The notes: a model not told the origin generated them from the sequence alone. Positions 1 through 9,212 are shown, counted from the stretch's first letter. The stretch: 64,000 nt of DNA from an uncultured Flavobacteriales bacterium (GCA_905479995.1 CAJQON010000018.1:62001-126000); one strand, 5' to 3'. Numbers and translations: made by a program.

Positions 1-324
1 ACATCCAATGGAAATTGTCATGACACTTCTTCTGTAACTATTTGGGTTTTTAATTCTACTGATGTTGAAGAGTTAGGGCAAGAAATTGCATTTAACCTTT
101 TACCCAATCCAGCTTCAAACCAAATTAAAATAAAATCAACTAAAGTATATGAAGAAAATCTTACGCTCAACATATTTAATTATGCTGGGCAAAAAGTAAA
201 ATCATTCAATTTTAATGGCTCTGAAATGACTATTAACATTCAAGATTTACCGAATGGTTTATATTTTATTCCTTTTAAAACAGATGGCAAATTAATAACG
301 AAAAAGTTTACAGTATCTAGGTAA
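1..324 (+). CDS. T9SS-exported surface protein, C-terminal fragment (type A sorting domain)
   Basis: Frame 1 is open from the first base to a TAA at 322-324, giving the last 107 residues of a protein that starts outside the window. The first part (NGNCHDTSSV, ITV-like strand) looks like the end of a PKD/Ig-like repeat. From about residue 37 it has the layout of a Por secretion-system type A sorting domain: LLPNPA, then alternating beta strands, NGLYF near residue 83 and a basic end, KKFTVSR. Such tails are recognised by the type IX secretion system and removed on export across the outer membrane. The function of the full protein cannot be told from this piece. Confidence 0.85.
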   Translation, partial: TSNGNCHDTSSVTIWVFNSTDVEELGQEIAFNLLPNPASNQIKIKSTKVYEENLTLNIFNYAGQKVKSFNFNGSEMTINIQDLPNGLYFIPFKTDGKLITKKFTVSR

Positions 325-361
325 CGCAGGATTATCTGTGCATTTTTCATTGTCCAAATAA

Positions 362-703
362 ATGCATATCACTAATATTAAAAAAAACATAGTCCCCCTT
401 ATTTTTGCCCTAAGCATATTTAGCTGTGCGAGCAAAGGCCCCAAAACATATTCTTCTCATTATGTAGGCAAAACAGCAGCGCAATTAGTCGGTGCTAAAG
501 GCAGTCCCGATGCCATTAGAAACTTTGAAAATAGCAAAGCTTTTATTTACATAACCCACGAGGCCTATTTTGGCAAAAACGAAAAAAAAGTTACCGAAAA
601 CACAAAGCCAAAGAGAACTATTCAAACAGAATATATCTTTTACATTAACACCACTACAAAAAAGGTTTATAAATTCCAGGTTTGGAATAAAAAAATGAAA
701 TAA
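362..703 (+). CDS. small predicted lipoprotein of unknown function
   Basis: 113 residues. The N-terminus is basic (KK at 7-8), followed by a hydrophobic stretch and a lipobox LSIFSC with the lipid-modified cysteine at C22, so the mature protein should be anchored in the periplasm or outer membrane. The mature part is short and basic, with alternating polar and aromatic residues (FIYIT, YIFYI, VYKFQVW) suggesting a small beta-rich fold, and the sequence GAKGSPDAI resembles the loop of SmpA/BamE-like domains that read 'G.P..'. I do not recognise a family with confidence. It lies 37 bp after the sorting-domain protein. Confidence 0.7.
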   Translation: MHITNIKKNIVPLIFALSIFSCASKGPKTYSSHYVGKTAAQLVGAKGSPDAIRNFENSKAFIYITHEAYFGKNEKKVTENTKPKRTIQTEYIFYINTTTKKVYKFQVWNKKMK

Positions 704-726
704 CATTTTATTTTTTTACTTTAATG

Positions 727-757
727 TTGTGACATTAAATGTATATACATATATTTG
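727..757 (+). promoter_or_regulatory. Bacteroidota-type promoter (TTG-N20-TATATTTG) for the YceI gene
   Basis: A -33 TTG at 727-729 and an exact -7 element TATATTTG at 750-757 are separated by 20 bases, matching the Flavobacterium/Bacteroides consensus TTG-N17-23-TAnnTTTG. Transcription should start near 763, leaving a leader of about 20 bases before the ATG at 782. This is the best promoter match I found in the window. Confidence 0.6.
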
Positions 758-781
758 TATTCTAATTTAAAAATTAATATT

Positions 782-1378
782 ATGAAAAAAACAATTTTAT
801 TTGCCAGCATAGCTGGTTTTATAGCACTCTCTTCATTTACTAATATTTTTCACAACGAAAAAGATTTAGCATTACAAGCAGACATTAGTTCTGTAGAATG
901 GGTAGGAGAAAAAATTGCCGGAAAACACACTGGTACAATTAAGGTTAAAGAAGGATCTATTCACCTACACAACGGTACCTTTACAAATGGAAGTATTACA
1001 ATAGACATGACTACTATTGCTTGTACTGACCTAAAAAAAGATGAAGGAGGATCAAAGCTAGAAGGTCACTTAAACTCTCCCGACTTTTTTGATGTAGCCA
1101 ATCACAAAACGGCAGTTCTTAACATAACATCTGTTGTACTAATTGAAGGAAACAAGCATACTATTTCTGGCGATTTAACCATTAAAGGAATTACAAAACC
1201 TATTTCTTTTCCAGCTACGGTTGAATTTAAAGATGATAAACTGGCTGCTTATGCCACATTAAATGTAGACCGAACTTTATATGATATTAAGTATGGATCT
1301 GGTCAATTTTTTGAAGGCTTAGGAGACAAAATGATTAAAGACAATTTTATCATTAACTTTAAAATAGCAGCAAAATAA
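782..1378 (+). CDS. YceI-like family protein (exported, predicted isoprenoid/lipid binder)
   Basis: 198 residues from the ATG at 782. An upstream in-frame ATG at 755 would lie inside the promoter element and would precede the basic MKKT signal-peptide start, so 782 is preferred. Residues 1-20 form a signal peptide. The mature part has YceI features: SSVEWVGEKI near the start, KVKEGSIHL, SITIDMTTI, GHLNSPDFFDV, SGDLTIKGITKPI and a final strand DNFIINFKI. YceI proteins are lipocalin-like beta barrels that bind a long polyprenoid ligand in the periplasm; the real ligand here is not known. It ends just before a strong terminator. Confidence 0.88.
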   Translation: MKKTILFASIAGFIALSSFTNIFHNEKDLALQADISSVEWVGEKIAGKHTGTIKVKEGSIHLHNGTFTNGSITIDMTTIACTDLKKDEGGSKLEGHLNSPDFFDVANHKTAVLNITSVVLIEGNKHTISGDLTIKGITKPISFPATVEFKDDKLAAYATLNVDRTLYDIKYGSGQFFEGLGDKMIKDNFIINFKIAAK

Positions 1379-1394
1379 TATTTTTTGCACTTAT

Positions 1395-1427
1395 AAAAAA
1401 AGCCCCGACTTATCGGGGCTTTTTTTA
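1395..1427. terminator. bidirectional Rho-independent terminator
   Basis: Stem AGCCCCGA (1401-1408) pairs with TCGGGGCT (1413-1420) over a four-base loop, with an A tract before and a T tract after. It serves the YceI gene on the plus strand and the AraC-family gene on the minus strand. Confidence 0.85.
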
Positions 1428-1441
1428 TGTCTAAAAGGAAA

Positions 1442-2539
1442 TTAACGTTTATTTTTCAAGAAAGCCGAAGGCGTTTTATTCGTAAACTTTTTAAATGCAG
1501 CATTAAAAGCCGACTTTGACTTAAAGCCAGATTCATAACCTATCGCTTCAATCGTTAAATTGTTTGAACTTCCATCCAACAACAATTGTTTCGCATTTTC
1601 TATTCTATACTCATTAATAAATACCACAAAACTTTTATTGTACTCCGTATTAATTAGTTGAGACAAGTACTTACTATTCGTTCCTAACTTTGTAGCCAAT
1701 GAATGTATCGTTAACGCTTCATCTAAAAACAATTTATCGGTTCTCATCGCATTCATTAACTGATCATTCAATTCTTTAAAAAAGTCACTTTTAGCATTTT
1801 CCAAATCTTCTTTTTCATCTGCAGGAAAATCATAAACTACAGGTTCGAACTTAAAAGCATTATATCCCGAATAAACAATGTAACTGAACAATATCACGTG
1901 AAACAAAATATCCGACCAAATATCATCTAATAAATTTGAAAAAATTAAACACACAACAAATCCTAAGTAACCAAACACCAATAGTTTTAACCATTTTAAA
2001 TCAACCTTTTCCGTATAAGAAAAATACTGTTCAATTCTATCTAAATGCTTTTTATATAGCCCAAATGAGCGCCAAATATAAAATGCATTTTGACCAATAA
2101 AAAACACCGATAATGCTGCTATAGTTATATAGGTTAATAGATTTTTAAGCAAAATTAATAATTGCTTATCTGCAACATTATAAACTGCACCCAGTAGACC
2201 GGCAATTATTGTTGCTGTACAGATGGGCAAAATAAAGTGCTTTATAACACGCACCTTTTCTCCACCAACGGCACTATTTATTGACAGCCACAATAACGGA
2301 CCTAGCGAAAGCACGGCAAATAAAAGCAATGGCAATATTGTCATGGCAACACTGCTCCAATTAAGATCTAGGATAAGAAAGAAGACAACAATGGTGGCAA
2401 TGGCAATTAAAAAAATAGATAAATAACGGTTTGCTGCAGTCTTTTTCTTCAAAACATTGAGTTGCACTACAAACAAAACTGAAGCAAATATGGATAAGAT
2501 GCTCAAAATGTTAAATATGTCTAAACTAATTTTATCCAT
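1442..2539 (-). CDS. membrane-anchored AraC-family transcriptional regulator
   Basis: 365 residues. The N-terminal ~240 residues are strongly hydrophobic, with about seven predicted membrane helices (for example SILSIFASVLFVVQL, FLIAIATIVVFFLIL and LLLFAVLSLGPLLWL). The C-terminal ~100 residues are an AraC-type double helix-turn-helix: first helix pair in TIHSLATKLGTNSKYLSQLI, second in IEAIGYESGFKSKSAFNAAF followed by the typical KFTNKTPSAF. This architecture is common in Bacteroidota and implies that a membrane signal is coupled directly to DNA binding. The targets are not evident; the neighbours are convergent (YceI) or separated by the tRNA. Start ATG at 2539. Confidence 0.88.
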   Translation of the reverse strand: MDKISLDIFNILSILSIFASVLFVVQLNVLKKKTAANRYLSIFLIAIATIVVFFLILDLNWSSVAMTILPLLLFAVLSLGPLLWLSINSAVGGEKVRVIKHFILPICTATIIAGLLGAVYNVADKQLLILLKNLLTYITIAALSVFFIGQNAFYIWRSFGLYKKHLDRIEQYFSYTEKVDLKWLKLLVFGYLGFVVCLIFSNLLDDIWSDILFHVILFSYIVYSGYNAFKFEPVVYDFPADEKEDLENAKSDFFKELNDQLMNAMRTDKLFLDEALTIHSLATKLGTNSKYLSQLINTEYNKSFVVFINEYRIENAKQLLLDGSSNNLTIEAIGYESGFKSKSAFNAAFKKFTNKTPSAFLKNKR

Positions 2540-2594
2540 CCCTGTTTTACCAAACTACTAAAATAAATTTTTAATTACACACATTACAGAAACT

Positions 2595-2629
2595 AAAAAA
2601 GCCCCAATGAAAATCATCAGGGCTTTTTT
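2595..2629 (-). terminator. terminator downstream of tRNA-Cys
   Basis: AAAAAGCCC at 2596-2604 pairs with GGGCTTTTT at 2620-2628, with an inner short TGA/TCA pairing. Read on the minus strand it gives a hairpin followed by six T, right after the 3' end of the tRNA. Confidence 0.75.
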
Positions 2630-2633
2630 ATTG

Positions 2634-2704
2634 AGGTTTCGAGCGGATTCGAACCGCTGTAGATGCTTTTGCAGAGCACTGCCTAGCCACTCGGCCACGA
2701 AACC
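2634..2704 (-). tRNA. tRNA-Cys (anticodon GCA)
   Basis: On the minus strand the 7-bp acceptor stem is GGTTTCG (2704-2698) paired with CGAAACC (2641-2635). The anticodon arm is GTGCT-CTGCAAA-AGCAT, giving anticodon GCA, and the T arm is AGCGG-TTCGAAT-CCGCT. The discriminator base is U, as is standard for tRNA-Cys. CCA is not encoded. Length is 71 bases. Confidence 0.96.
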
Positions 2705-2718
2705 CTTTATAAGGTCTG

Positions 2719-2726
2719 CAAATCTA
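2719..2726 (-). promoter_or_regulatory. putative -7 element for tRNA-Cys
   Basis: TAGATTTG on the minus strand is an exact TAnnTTTG match that ends 14 bases before the first tRNA base. No clear -33 TTG at the usual distance. Confidence 0.35.
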
Positions 2727-2762
2727 ATAATAATTTTAATACTTTTATCGAAAATTACCACT

Positions 2763-3785
2763 ATGATTATCGATTTAAGAAGCGATACGGTTACCGTACC
2801 TTGTGCCAACATGAAAGAAGCCATGTTTAATGCCAAAATTGGAGACGATGTTTTTGGAGATGATCAATCAGTAAATCAATTGGAAGCGTACGGTGCTTCT
2901 CTATTTGGGATGGAAGACGCAATATACTGTCCTTCAGGGACAATGACGAACCAAATTGCCATTAAAATAAACTCAAATGCTCCAGGCGAATTAATTTGTG
3001 ATGAACTTTCTCATGTCTATAAATATGAAGGTGGTGGAATTGGATTTAATTCCGGATTAGCCACCAAGCTTTTGCAAGGAAATTGTGGAAGATTAACCGC
3101 CCAACAAATTGAAAAAGCAATTAATCCAGACGACATCCATTTTCCTGAATCGCAATTCGTAAGCTTAGAAAATACCTGCAACAAAGGGGGTGGAACCATT
3201 TATGAATTAGAAGAAATTAAAAAAATTAGACAACTCTGCACCAACAAAAACTTAACATTCCATTTAGATGGTGCACGCGTTTTTAATGCCATTGTTGCAG
3301 CCAATTATTCTGCTCACGATTTAGGTCAGCAGTTCGATACCATTTCCGTTTGCTTGTCTAAAGGCTTAGGAGCTCCAGTAGGTTCTTTATTATTAGGAAC
3401 AAAACAAGACATAAAAAAAGCACGAAGAATTAGAAAACTTTTTGGTGGTGGAATGCGCCAGGCAGGATTTATTGCTGAAGCAGGAATGTATGCCTTAAAA
3501 AACAACATTAATAGATTAAGCGAAGACCACGCAAGGGCCAAAGAATTAGGTAAAACCTTAGAAGGACTTTCCTATGTTAAAGCTGTTTTACCCGTTTATA
3601 CCAACATTGTTGTTTTTGAAGTTGAAGATCACATTGATTTAAATGAAATATTAAACCTAATGGCTGCTAAAAATCTAAAAGCTGTAGCCTTCGGCCCACA
3701 ACAAATTAGGCTGGTTACCCACCTTAATTTTACAGACGAGATGCTAACCGAGAGCATTAAAATTTTAACCTCCATATCAATATAA
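2763..3785 (+). CDS. ltaE: low-specificity L-threonine aldolase
   Basis: 340 residues. It catalyses PLP-dependent cleavage of L-threonine or L-allo-threonine to glycine and acetaldehyde in the cytoplasm. The frame is open further upstream, but an earlier start would read through the opposite-strand tRNA-Cys; the family N-terminus (IDLRSDTVTVP) begins right after the ATG at 2763, so this start is chosen. Visible family motifs are GDDVFGDD, the loop FCPSGTMTNQ-like YCPSGTMTNQIA, LDGARVFNA and the PLP lysine in CLSKGLGAPVGS (K200). The last base of its TAA is the first base of the next gene's ATG, so the two are probably co-transcribed. Confidence 0.93.
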   Translation: MIIDLRSDTVTVPCANMKEAMFNAKIGDDVFGDDQSVNQLEAYGASLFGMEDAIYCPSGTMTNQIAIKINSNAPGELICDELSHVYKYEGGGIGFNSGLATKLLQGNCGRLTAQQIEKAINPDDIHFPESQFVSLENTCNKGGGTIYELEEIKKIRQLCTNKNLTFHLDGARVFNAIVAANYSAHDLGQQFDTISVCLSKGLGAPVGSLLLGTKQDIKKARRIRKLFGGGMRQAGFIAEAGMYALKNNINRLSEDHARAKELGKTLEGLSYVKAVLPVYTNIVVFEVEDHIDLNEILNLMAAKNLKAVAFGPQQIRLVTHLNFTDEMLTESIKILTSISI

Positions 3786-4354
3786 TGATTCAAATAGACG
3801 ACACCATAGTATCAGAAGTATTGTTAGAAAAGCAATTTGTTTGCAACCTAAATGCCTGCAAAGGCGCGTGCTGTGTAGAAGGTGATGCCGGAGCACCATT
3901 GGAAGAAAGCGAATTAGAAGAATTGGTAGATGTTTTTGCAGTTACCAAACCATACCTCTCCGAAAAATCCATTGCTGCGCTTGAGGAAGATTTATACACG
4001 ATAGATAGCGATGGCGAATATGTGACCCAACTGGTCAACGGAAAAGAGTGTGCTTTTGTCTTTTTTGATGACAAAGGAATTACCAAATGCTCCATAGAAC
4101 AAGCTTACCTTGATGGTAAAACCAATTTTAAAAAACCCATTTCTTGTCATCTGTTTCCAGTTAGATTAACCCAATACAAAAACTTTTTAGCTGTTAACTA
4201 TTCACATTGGAACATTTGTGAAGATGCTTGTACTTTAGGAGAAAAATTGGGCGTTAAAACCTATCAATTTTTAAAAGAACCTTTAATCCGAAAATTCGGA
4301 GAAAAATGGTTTAAAGAATTAGAATTGGTAGATGAACATTTAAACAAGTCCTAA
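3785..4354 (+). CDS. DUF3109 family cysteine-rich protein
   Basis: 189 residues, cytoplasmic, no signal peptide. The N-terminal cysteines C20, C25, C29 and C30 (CNLNACKGACC) with later cysteines in KECAF, TKCSI, ISCHLFPVR and NICEDACT match the DUF3109 family, which is related to the YkgJ-type zinc/iron-sulfur cluster proteins. Metal binding is likely from the cysteine pattern, but the biochemical role is unknown. It overlaps ltaE by one base (TAATG), so translation is probably coupled. Confidence 0.85.
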   Translation: MIQIDDTIVSEVLLEKQFVCNLNACKGACCVEGDAGAPLEESELEELVDVFAVTKPYLSEKSIAALEEDLYTIDSDGEYVTQLVNGKECAFVFFDDKGITKCSIEQAYLDGKTNFKKPISCHLFPVRLTQYKNFLAVNYSHWNICEDACTLGEKLGVKTYQFLKEPLIRKFGEKWFKELELVDEHLNKS

Positions 4355-4706
4355 CCCAACTTTTCAAAACAAGCATTAGAAAAATAAAAAAATAATCCAA
4401 TCGACCAACTCTTTTTTTTTATCGGCCAACAAAAAAAATACTTCTACGAGCTAAGTCTCTTTACTATCAATTAGTTGAGTAACCTAATAAATATTTATAC
4501 ACAATTAAGTGTTAAAACCGACTGTTGAAAACTTCAATTAATTGTTAATTCATTTCTATTGACAGGCGTCCTTTTTTTGTCAATTTTTGTAGTCCAATTT
4601 GATTCCACCTGGAACTTTCTGGCGAACAAAATATAAAATATAAGCTAATAAGCGCTTGATATAAAGGGCATTAATGGCTTCGTACTAAAGACATAAATTA
4701 AAGCAA
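4355..4706. other. 352-bp intergenic region upstream of nrdB
   Basis: No coding frame is apparent. It contains a perfect 7-bp inverted repeat ATTGACA (4558-4564) / TGTCAAT (4578-4584) around a 13-base spacer followed by a short T run, and a 10-bp palindrome CAATTAATTG near 4534. I found no exact TAnnTTTG element and no sequence resembling the NrdR box consensus. It must carry the nrdBA promoter; the inverted repeat is either an operator or a weak hairpin. Confidence 0.5.
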
Positions 4707-5753
4707 ATGGAAGAAACAACTAAAACAAAACAAGAGCTCGAAATTGAAGCTGTATTGCCAGAAAACACATCAATTGCGAACGTAGAACCTATCCTAGTAG
4801 ACAACCCAAACCGTTTTGTTTTATTTCCAATTCAGCACGATGATATTTGGCAATTTTACAAAGATTCTCAGGCAAGTATTTGGACTGCCGAAGAAATTGA
4901 CCTATCTCCAGATTTAGCAGATTGGAATAATAAATTAAATGACGATGAGCGTTATTTCATTAAACACGTTTTAGCATTTTTTGCTGCAAGTGATGGAATT
5001 GTAAATGAAAATTTAGCAGAAAACTTTTTAAGTGAAGTTCAATATACAGAAGCAAAGTTTTTCTACGGGTTTCAAATCATGATGGAAAATGTTCATTCAG
5101 AAACATACTCTTTATTAATTGATACTTACATATCTGATTCTAAAGAAAAAGATTACTTATTCAATGCAATTGAAACATTCCCTCCAGTAAGAAAAAAGGC
5201 TGATTGGGCAATGCGTTGGATAGAAAATGGATCTTATGCAGAGCGTTTAATCGCATTTGCTGCAGTAGAAGGTATTTTCTTCTCAGGAAGTTTCTGTTCT
5301 ATCTTTTGGTTAAAGAAAAGAGGTTTAATGCCAGGCTTAACCTTCTCTAACGAATTAATTTCTAGAGATGAAGGTATGCACATGGACTTTGCTGTATTGT
5401 TATACAACAACCACTTGGTAAACAAACTATCTCAAGAAAAAATTACAGGCATTATTACTGATGCAGTAAGAATTGAAGAAGAATTTGTTACAGAATCTTT
5501 ACCAGTAAGATTAATTGGAATGAACTCTGATTTAATGAACCAATACATTCAATTTGTTGCCGATAGATTATTGGTGCAATTAGGATGTGAAAAAGTATAC
5601 AACGCAACCAATCCTTTCGACTTTATGGATATGATTTCTTTACAAGGAAAAACAAACTTTTTTGAAAAAAGAGTTGCTGAATATCAAAAAGCAGGAGTAT
5701 CTAACAGCACTCAAGATTTAAACGAAGGATTTAGCCTAGACGAAGATTTTTAA
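4707..5753 (+). CDS. nrdB: class Ia ribonucleotide reductase, small (radical) subunit R2
   Basis: 348 residues. It holds the di-iron/tyrosyl radical that starts reduction of ribonucleotides to deoxyribonucleotides. Iron ligands can be placed by the family pattern: D96 in [10 protein letters not shown]127 and H130 in ENVHSETY, E188 in AAVEGIFF, E222 and H225 in RDEGMH. The radical tyrosine is Y134 (HSETYS). The sequence around these sites ([35 protein letters not shown]) is much closer to the eukaryotic R2 type than to the E. coli type. The acidic C-terminus ending LDEDF should dock on NrdA, encoded 21 bp downstream. Confidence 0.96.
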   Translation: MEETTKTKQELEIEAVLPENTSIANVEPILVDNPNRFVLFPIQHDDIWQFYKDSQASIWTAEEIDLSPDLADWNNKLNDDERYFIKHVLAFFAASDGIVNENLAENFLSEVQYTEAKFFYGFQIMMENVHSETYSLLIDTYISDSKEKDYLFNAIETFPPVRKKADWAMRWIENGSYAERLIAFAAVEGIFFSGSFCSIFWLKKRGLMPGLTFSNELISRDEGMHMDFAVLLYNNHLVNKLSQEKITGIITDAVRIEEEFVTESLPVRLIGMNSDLMNQYIQFVADRLLVQLGCEKVYNATNPFDFMDMISLQGKTNFFEKRVAEYQKAGVSNSTQDLNEGFSLDEDF

Positions 5754-5774
5754 ACGAATAAACCCACAGCAATT

Positions 5775-8141
5775 ATGTTTGTAGAAAAAAGAGACGGAAG
5801 AAAAGAGCCAGTACAATTTGACAAAATTACGGCTAGAATTAAAAAACTATGTTATGGTTTAAACGATTTAGTTGACCCAACTAAAGTTGCCATGCGAGTT
5901 ATTGAAGGTTTGTATGATGGTGTAACCACATCTGAACTGGATAACTTAGCTGCAGAAGTTGCTGCAACCATGACCATTCAGCACCCTGACTTTGCTTTAT
6001 TGGCATCAAGAATTGCTGTATCTAACTTACACAAAGGAACCGACAAAAGCTTTTCTTCTACCATGGAGAAATTGTACAGCTATGTTGATCCAAAAACAAA
6101 CGAAAAAGCTCCTTTATTAGCCGAAGACGTTCACAACATTATTAAAGATAATGCTGCAGCTTTAGATTCTGCTATTATTTATGATAGAGATTTTAACTAC
6201 GACTTTTTTGGATTTAAAACTTTAGAAAGAGCTTACCTATTAAGATTAAATGGAGAAATAGCAGAGCGGCCTCAACACATGTTAATGAGAGTTTCTGTTG
6301 GAATTCATAAAGAAGACATTGAAGGTGCAATAGAAACCTACAACTTAATGTCGGAAAAATGGTTTACACACGCTACTCCAACATTGTTTAATGCAGGAAC
6401 ACCTAAACCACAAATGTCATCATGCTTTTTACTAAGCATGCAAGACGATAGCATTGAAGGAATTTACGACACATTAAAACAAACAGCTAAAATTTCACAA
6501 TCTGCCGGTGGAATTGGACTAAGCATTCACAACGTTAGAGCAACTGGTTCTTACATAAAAGGAACCAACGGAGAATCTAATGGAATTGTGCCAATGTTAA
6601 AAGTATTTAACGATACTGCACGTTATGTAGATCAAGGTGGTGGAAAAAGAAAAGGTTCATTTGCCGTTTACATTGAACCATGGCATGCTGATATTTTTGA
6701 CTTTTTAGATTTAAAAAAGAATCATGGTAAAGAAGAGCAAAGAGCAAGAGACTTGTTTTATGCACTTTGGACTCCAGATTTATTCATGAAAAGAGTAGAA
6801 GAAGATGGAGAATGGACCTTAATGTGTCCACATGAATGCCCAGGATTATATGACAGCTATGGTGAAGAATTTACAAAACTTTACACCAAATATGAAGCTG
6901 AAGGAAAAGGTAGAAAAACCATTAAAGCCAGAGACCTTTGGAACACTGTTTTAGAATCACAAATAGAAACAGGAACGCCTTACATGTTATACAAAGATGC
7001 ATGTAACGAAAAATCTAACCAAAAGAATTTAGGCACCATTCGTTCTTCAAACCTATGTACCGAAATAATGGAATATACGTCTAAAGACGAGGTTGCCGTA
7101 TGTAACTTAGCTTCTTTAGCCTTACCAAAATTTGTAATTGACGGTCAATTTGATCACCAAAAATTGTTTGACATCACTTATGTGGCAACAAAGAATTTAA
7201 ACAAAATTATCGACAACAACTATTACCCAGTAAAAGAAGCAGAAAATTCTAACTTCCGTCACCGTCCAATCGGATTAGGTGTTCAAGGATTAGCAGATGC
7301 ATTTATCTTATTGCGTATGCCTTTCGAATCGGAAGAAGCAAAAACCTTAAACAAAGAAATTTTTGAAACGCTTTATTATGCTTCTATGACTGCTTCTAAA
7401 GATTTAGCAAAAGAAGATGGTGCTTATGAAAGCTACGAAGGCTCTCCAGTATCTCAAGGAGAGTTTCAATACGATATGTGGGGTGTTACGCCAAGCGACA
7501 GATGGGAATGGGATGTATTAAAAGAAGAAGTTGCCAAATATGGAGTAAGAAACTCTTTACTGTTAGCGCCTATGCCAACAGCATCTACTTCTCAAATATT
7601 AGGAAACAACGAATGTTTTGAGCCTTATACTTCTAACGTTTATACCAGAAGAGTTCTTTCAGGTGAGTTTATTGTAGTTAACAAGCACTTATTAAGAGAC
7701 TTAAACAAATTAGGCTTGTGGAACGATGATTTGAAAAACGAAATCATGTTAGCCAATGGATCTATACAAGACATTCCTGAAATACCACAAAACTTAAAAG
7801 AATTGTACAAAACGGTTTGGGAAATTAAACAACGAACCATCATCGATATGGCTGCTGATAGAGGTGCTTACATCTGTCAATCGCAATCGTTGAATTTATT
7901 TGTTGAAAGTCCAAACTTTGCCAAATTAACATCAATGCATTTCCATGCTTGGAAGCAAGGATTAAAAACAGGAATGTATTACTTAAGAACAAAAGCTGCG
8001 CGCGATGCTGTTAAATTTACAGTAAACACCGAAGCAAAAGAAGCTCCAATACCAACAGCTCAGCAAATTAAAGAAGCAGAAGCTGCTGCATTAGCTTGTT
8101 CTATTGATAATCCAGATGATTGTGAAATGTGTTCAGGTTGA
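5775..8141 (+). CDS. nrdA: class Ia ribonucleotide reductase, large (catalytic) subunit R1
   Basis: 788 residues. Reduces ribonucleoside diphosphates using the radical from NrdB. The N-terminal ~90 residues are an ATP-cone ([14 protein letters not shown], then [15 protein letters not shown]), which implies dATP/ATP activity control. Catalytic cysteines are C217 (SSCFLL), the thiyl C428 with N426 and E430 (NLCTE) and C443 (AVCNLA); their spacing equals that of the eukaryotic enzyme (218/429/444) rather than E. coli. PTASTSQ and the C-terminal redox pair C783/C786 (CEMC) are present. Ends in TGA, showing TGA is a normal stop in this genome. In an operon with nrdB. Confidence 0.97.
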   Translation: MFVEKRDGRKEPVQFDKITARIKKLCYGLNDLVDPTKVAMRVIEGLYDGVTTSELDNLAAEVAATMTIQHPDFALLASRIAVSNLHKGTDKSFSSTMEKLYSYVDPKTNEKAPLLAEDVHNIIKDNAAALDSAIIYDRDFNYDFFGFKTLERAYLLRLNGEIAERPQHMLMRVSVGIHKEDIEGAIETYNLMSEKWFTHATPTLFNAGTPKPQMSSCFLLSMQDDSIEGIYDTLKQTAKISQSAGGIGLSIHNVRATGSYIKGTNGESNGIVPMLKVFNDTARYVDQGGGKRKGSFAVYIEPWHADIFDFLDLKKNHGKEEQRARDLFYALWTPDLFMKRVEEDGEWTLMCPHECPGLYDSYGEEFTKLYTKYEAEGKGRKTIKARDLWNTVLESQIETGTPYMLYKDACNEKSNQKNLGTIRSSNLCTEIMEYTSKDEVAVCNLASLALPKFVIDGQFDHQKLFDITYVATKNLNKIIDNNYYPVKEAENSNFRHRPIGLGVQGLADAFILLRMPFESEEAKTLNKEIFETLYYASMTASKDLAKEDGAYESYEGSPVSQGEFQYDMWGVTPSDRWEWDVLKEEVAKYGVRNSLLLAPMPTASTSQILGNNECFEPYTSNVYTRRVLSGEFIVVNKHLLRDLNKLGLWNDDLKNEIMLANGSIQDIPEIPQNLKELYKTVWEIKQRTIIDMAADRGAYICQSQSLNLFVESPNFAKLTSMHFHAWKQGLKTGMYYLRTKAARDAVKFTVNTEAKEAPIPTAQQIKEAEAAALACSIDNPDDCEMCSG

Positions 8142-8180
8142 TCAACAACCTACACTAACTATATAAAGATCCTTCTTTTG

Positions 8181-8216
8181 AAAGCGTCCCTAGTTGTAAA
8201 ACAGGGGCGTTTTTTA
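8181..8216 (+). terminator. Rho-independent terminator after nrdA
   Basis: GCGTCCCT (8184-8191) pairs imperfectly with AGGGGCGT (8203-8210) over an 11-base loop and is followed by six T. It lies 40 bp after the nrdA stop. Confidence 0.75.
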
Positions 8217-8279
8217 TACCTAAAAATTTGTACATTCGTAAGTGAAAAAATTCAATTAAAAATTCTAAAACTTATCAGT

Positions 8280-8603
8280 ATGAATAAAGGATCAATTAAA
8301 GTAAGCGTATTATACCCAAATGGAGAGGGCAAAACATTTGACATGGATTACTATTGCAACAAACACTTTACTATGCTCAATGACTTATTAGGTGATGCTA
8401 TTTTAAGCTCAGCTGTTGAAAAAGGATTAGGGGGAGGAGCTCCTGGATCTGAAGCAACTTACGCTGCTATAGGTAATTTATACTTTGCTTCAATAGAATC
8501 TTTTCAAAATGCATTTGGCCCACATGCTGAACAAATTATGGGCGACATTCCTAATTACACCAATATTGAACCTACTATACAAATTAGTGAAGTGATGATT
8601 TAA
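8280..8603 (+). CDS. EthD-like small protein
   Basis: 107 residues from the ATG at 8280. The frame is open back to an ATG at 8178, but that start would place the nrdA terminator inside the gene, so the later ATG is chosen. The layout is that of the EthD family of dimeric alpha/beta-barrel proteins: KVSVLYPNGEGKTFDMDYYCNKH at the start (the 'Y.xxHxP' region), a glycine-rich loop, AIGNLYFASIESFQNAF and a final IQISEVMI strand. EthD proteins are often linked to degradation of small organics, but most are of unknown function, as here. Stands alone between two terminators. Confidence 0.75.
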   Translation: MNKGSIKVSVLYPNGEGKTFDMDYYCNKHFTMLNDLLGDAILSSAVEKGLGGGAPGSEATYAAIGNLYFASIESFQNAFGPHAEQIMGDIPNYTNIEPTIQISEVMI

Positions 8604-8630
8604 CAAAATTTTATACTATAAAACATTTAA

Positions 8631-8662
8631 AACGCCCCCGCTAAAATCAGGGGCATTTTTAT
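8631..8662. terminator. bidirectional Rho-independent terminator
   Basis: GCCCC (8634-8638) pairs with GGGGC (8650-8654) and is followed by a T run; the opposite strand has an A/T-rich flank that works for the convergent DUF2480 gene. Confidence 0.7.
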
Positions 8663-9162
8663 TTCCGTTTAAACAAAGGAACTGCCGAACAAGCTTCTCC
8701 AAACATAATATTTTTAGCATAAGCTTGAAGTTTTACCGTAAAATCAACAAAAGAAGCCTCAGGTATAGGATATTTCCCACAACCCTTTACAATTACACTT
8801 TTATCTTGGTATTGTTTAAAATCAATTTCAGAAAGAACATCATTAAAAATTGATTTTTCCAACTCTTCTTTCGTACCAAAAACTACTTTTTTTGCAACAG
8901 GCTCCAATTGAGAAGCCACCAGCATAAAAGCCCACAATGGAACAATGGCATCAACCGAACAAGTAACTCCAACATATTTACCCTCAAATTTACTCCAATC
9001 AGTAACTTTAACTGCAGCTCTAAATTCCTTTTCCACCAATATAATCTCTTCCTTTAAAAAGTCTTTTATATCAAATAATACGCGTTCTCCTGCAGGGTAA
9101 AATTCATCTAAACTAACCTGAACCAAACTGCTATTTTCTACTCTATTGATTATTTCATCCAT
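8659..9162 (-). CDS. DUF2480 family protein
   Basis: 167 residues, no signal peptide or membrane segment. Recognised by the Bacteroidota-specific DUF2480 pattern: an N-terminal INRVENSSLVQVSLDEFYP, then LFDIKDFLKE, FRAAVKVTDWSKFEGKYVGV, CSVDAIVPLWAFML and the C-terminal VIVKGCGKYPIPEASFVDF. The family is conserved across the phylum without a known function. Its ATG lies four bases after a perfect TAATTTTG element, so the mRNA may be leaderless. Convergent with the EthD-like gene. Confidence 0.85.
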   Translation of the reverse strand: MDEIINRVENSSLVQVSLDEFYPAGERVLFDIKDFLKEEIILVEKEFRAAVKVTDWSKFEGKYVGVTCSVDAIVPLWAFMLVASQLEPVAKKVVFGTKEELEKSIFNDVLSEIDFKQYQDKSVIVKGCGKYPIPEASFVDFTVKLQAYAKNIMFGEACSAVPLFKRK

Positions 9163-9166
9163 AACT

Positions 9167-9174
9167 CAAAATTA
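9167..9174 (-). promoter_or_regulatory. -7 element four bases before the DUF2480 start
   Basis: TAATTTTG on the minus strand, then AGTT, then ATG at 9162. Exact TAnnTTTG match; no clear TTG at the -33 distance. The spacing predicts a leaderless or near-leaderless transcript. Confidence 0.4.
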
Positions 9175-9212
9175 GGCTAAAAATTTCTAAACATGAATAC
9201 ATTTAATTTCAT

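Noticed and set aside
2607-2762. N-terminal extension of the threonine aldolase
   Set aside because: It would translate the complement of the tRNA-Cys gene; the family N-terminus begins at 2763.
4355-4706. Riboswitch or NrdR box upstream of nrdBA
   Set aside because: No cobalamin-riboswitch core and no ACACTATATATAGTGT-like pair could be found by eye.
8178-8279. Longer start for the EthD-like protein
   Set aside because: The extension contains the nrdA terminator hairpin and has no similarity to the family start.
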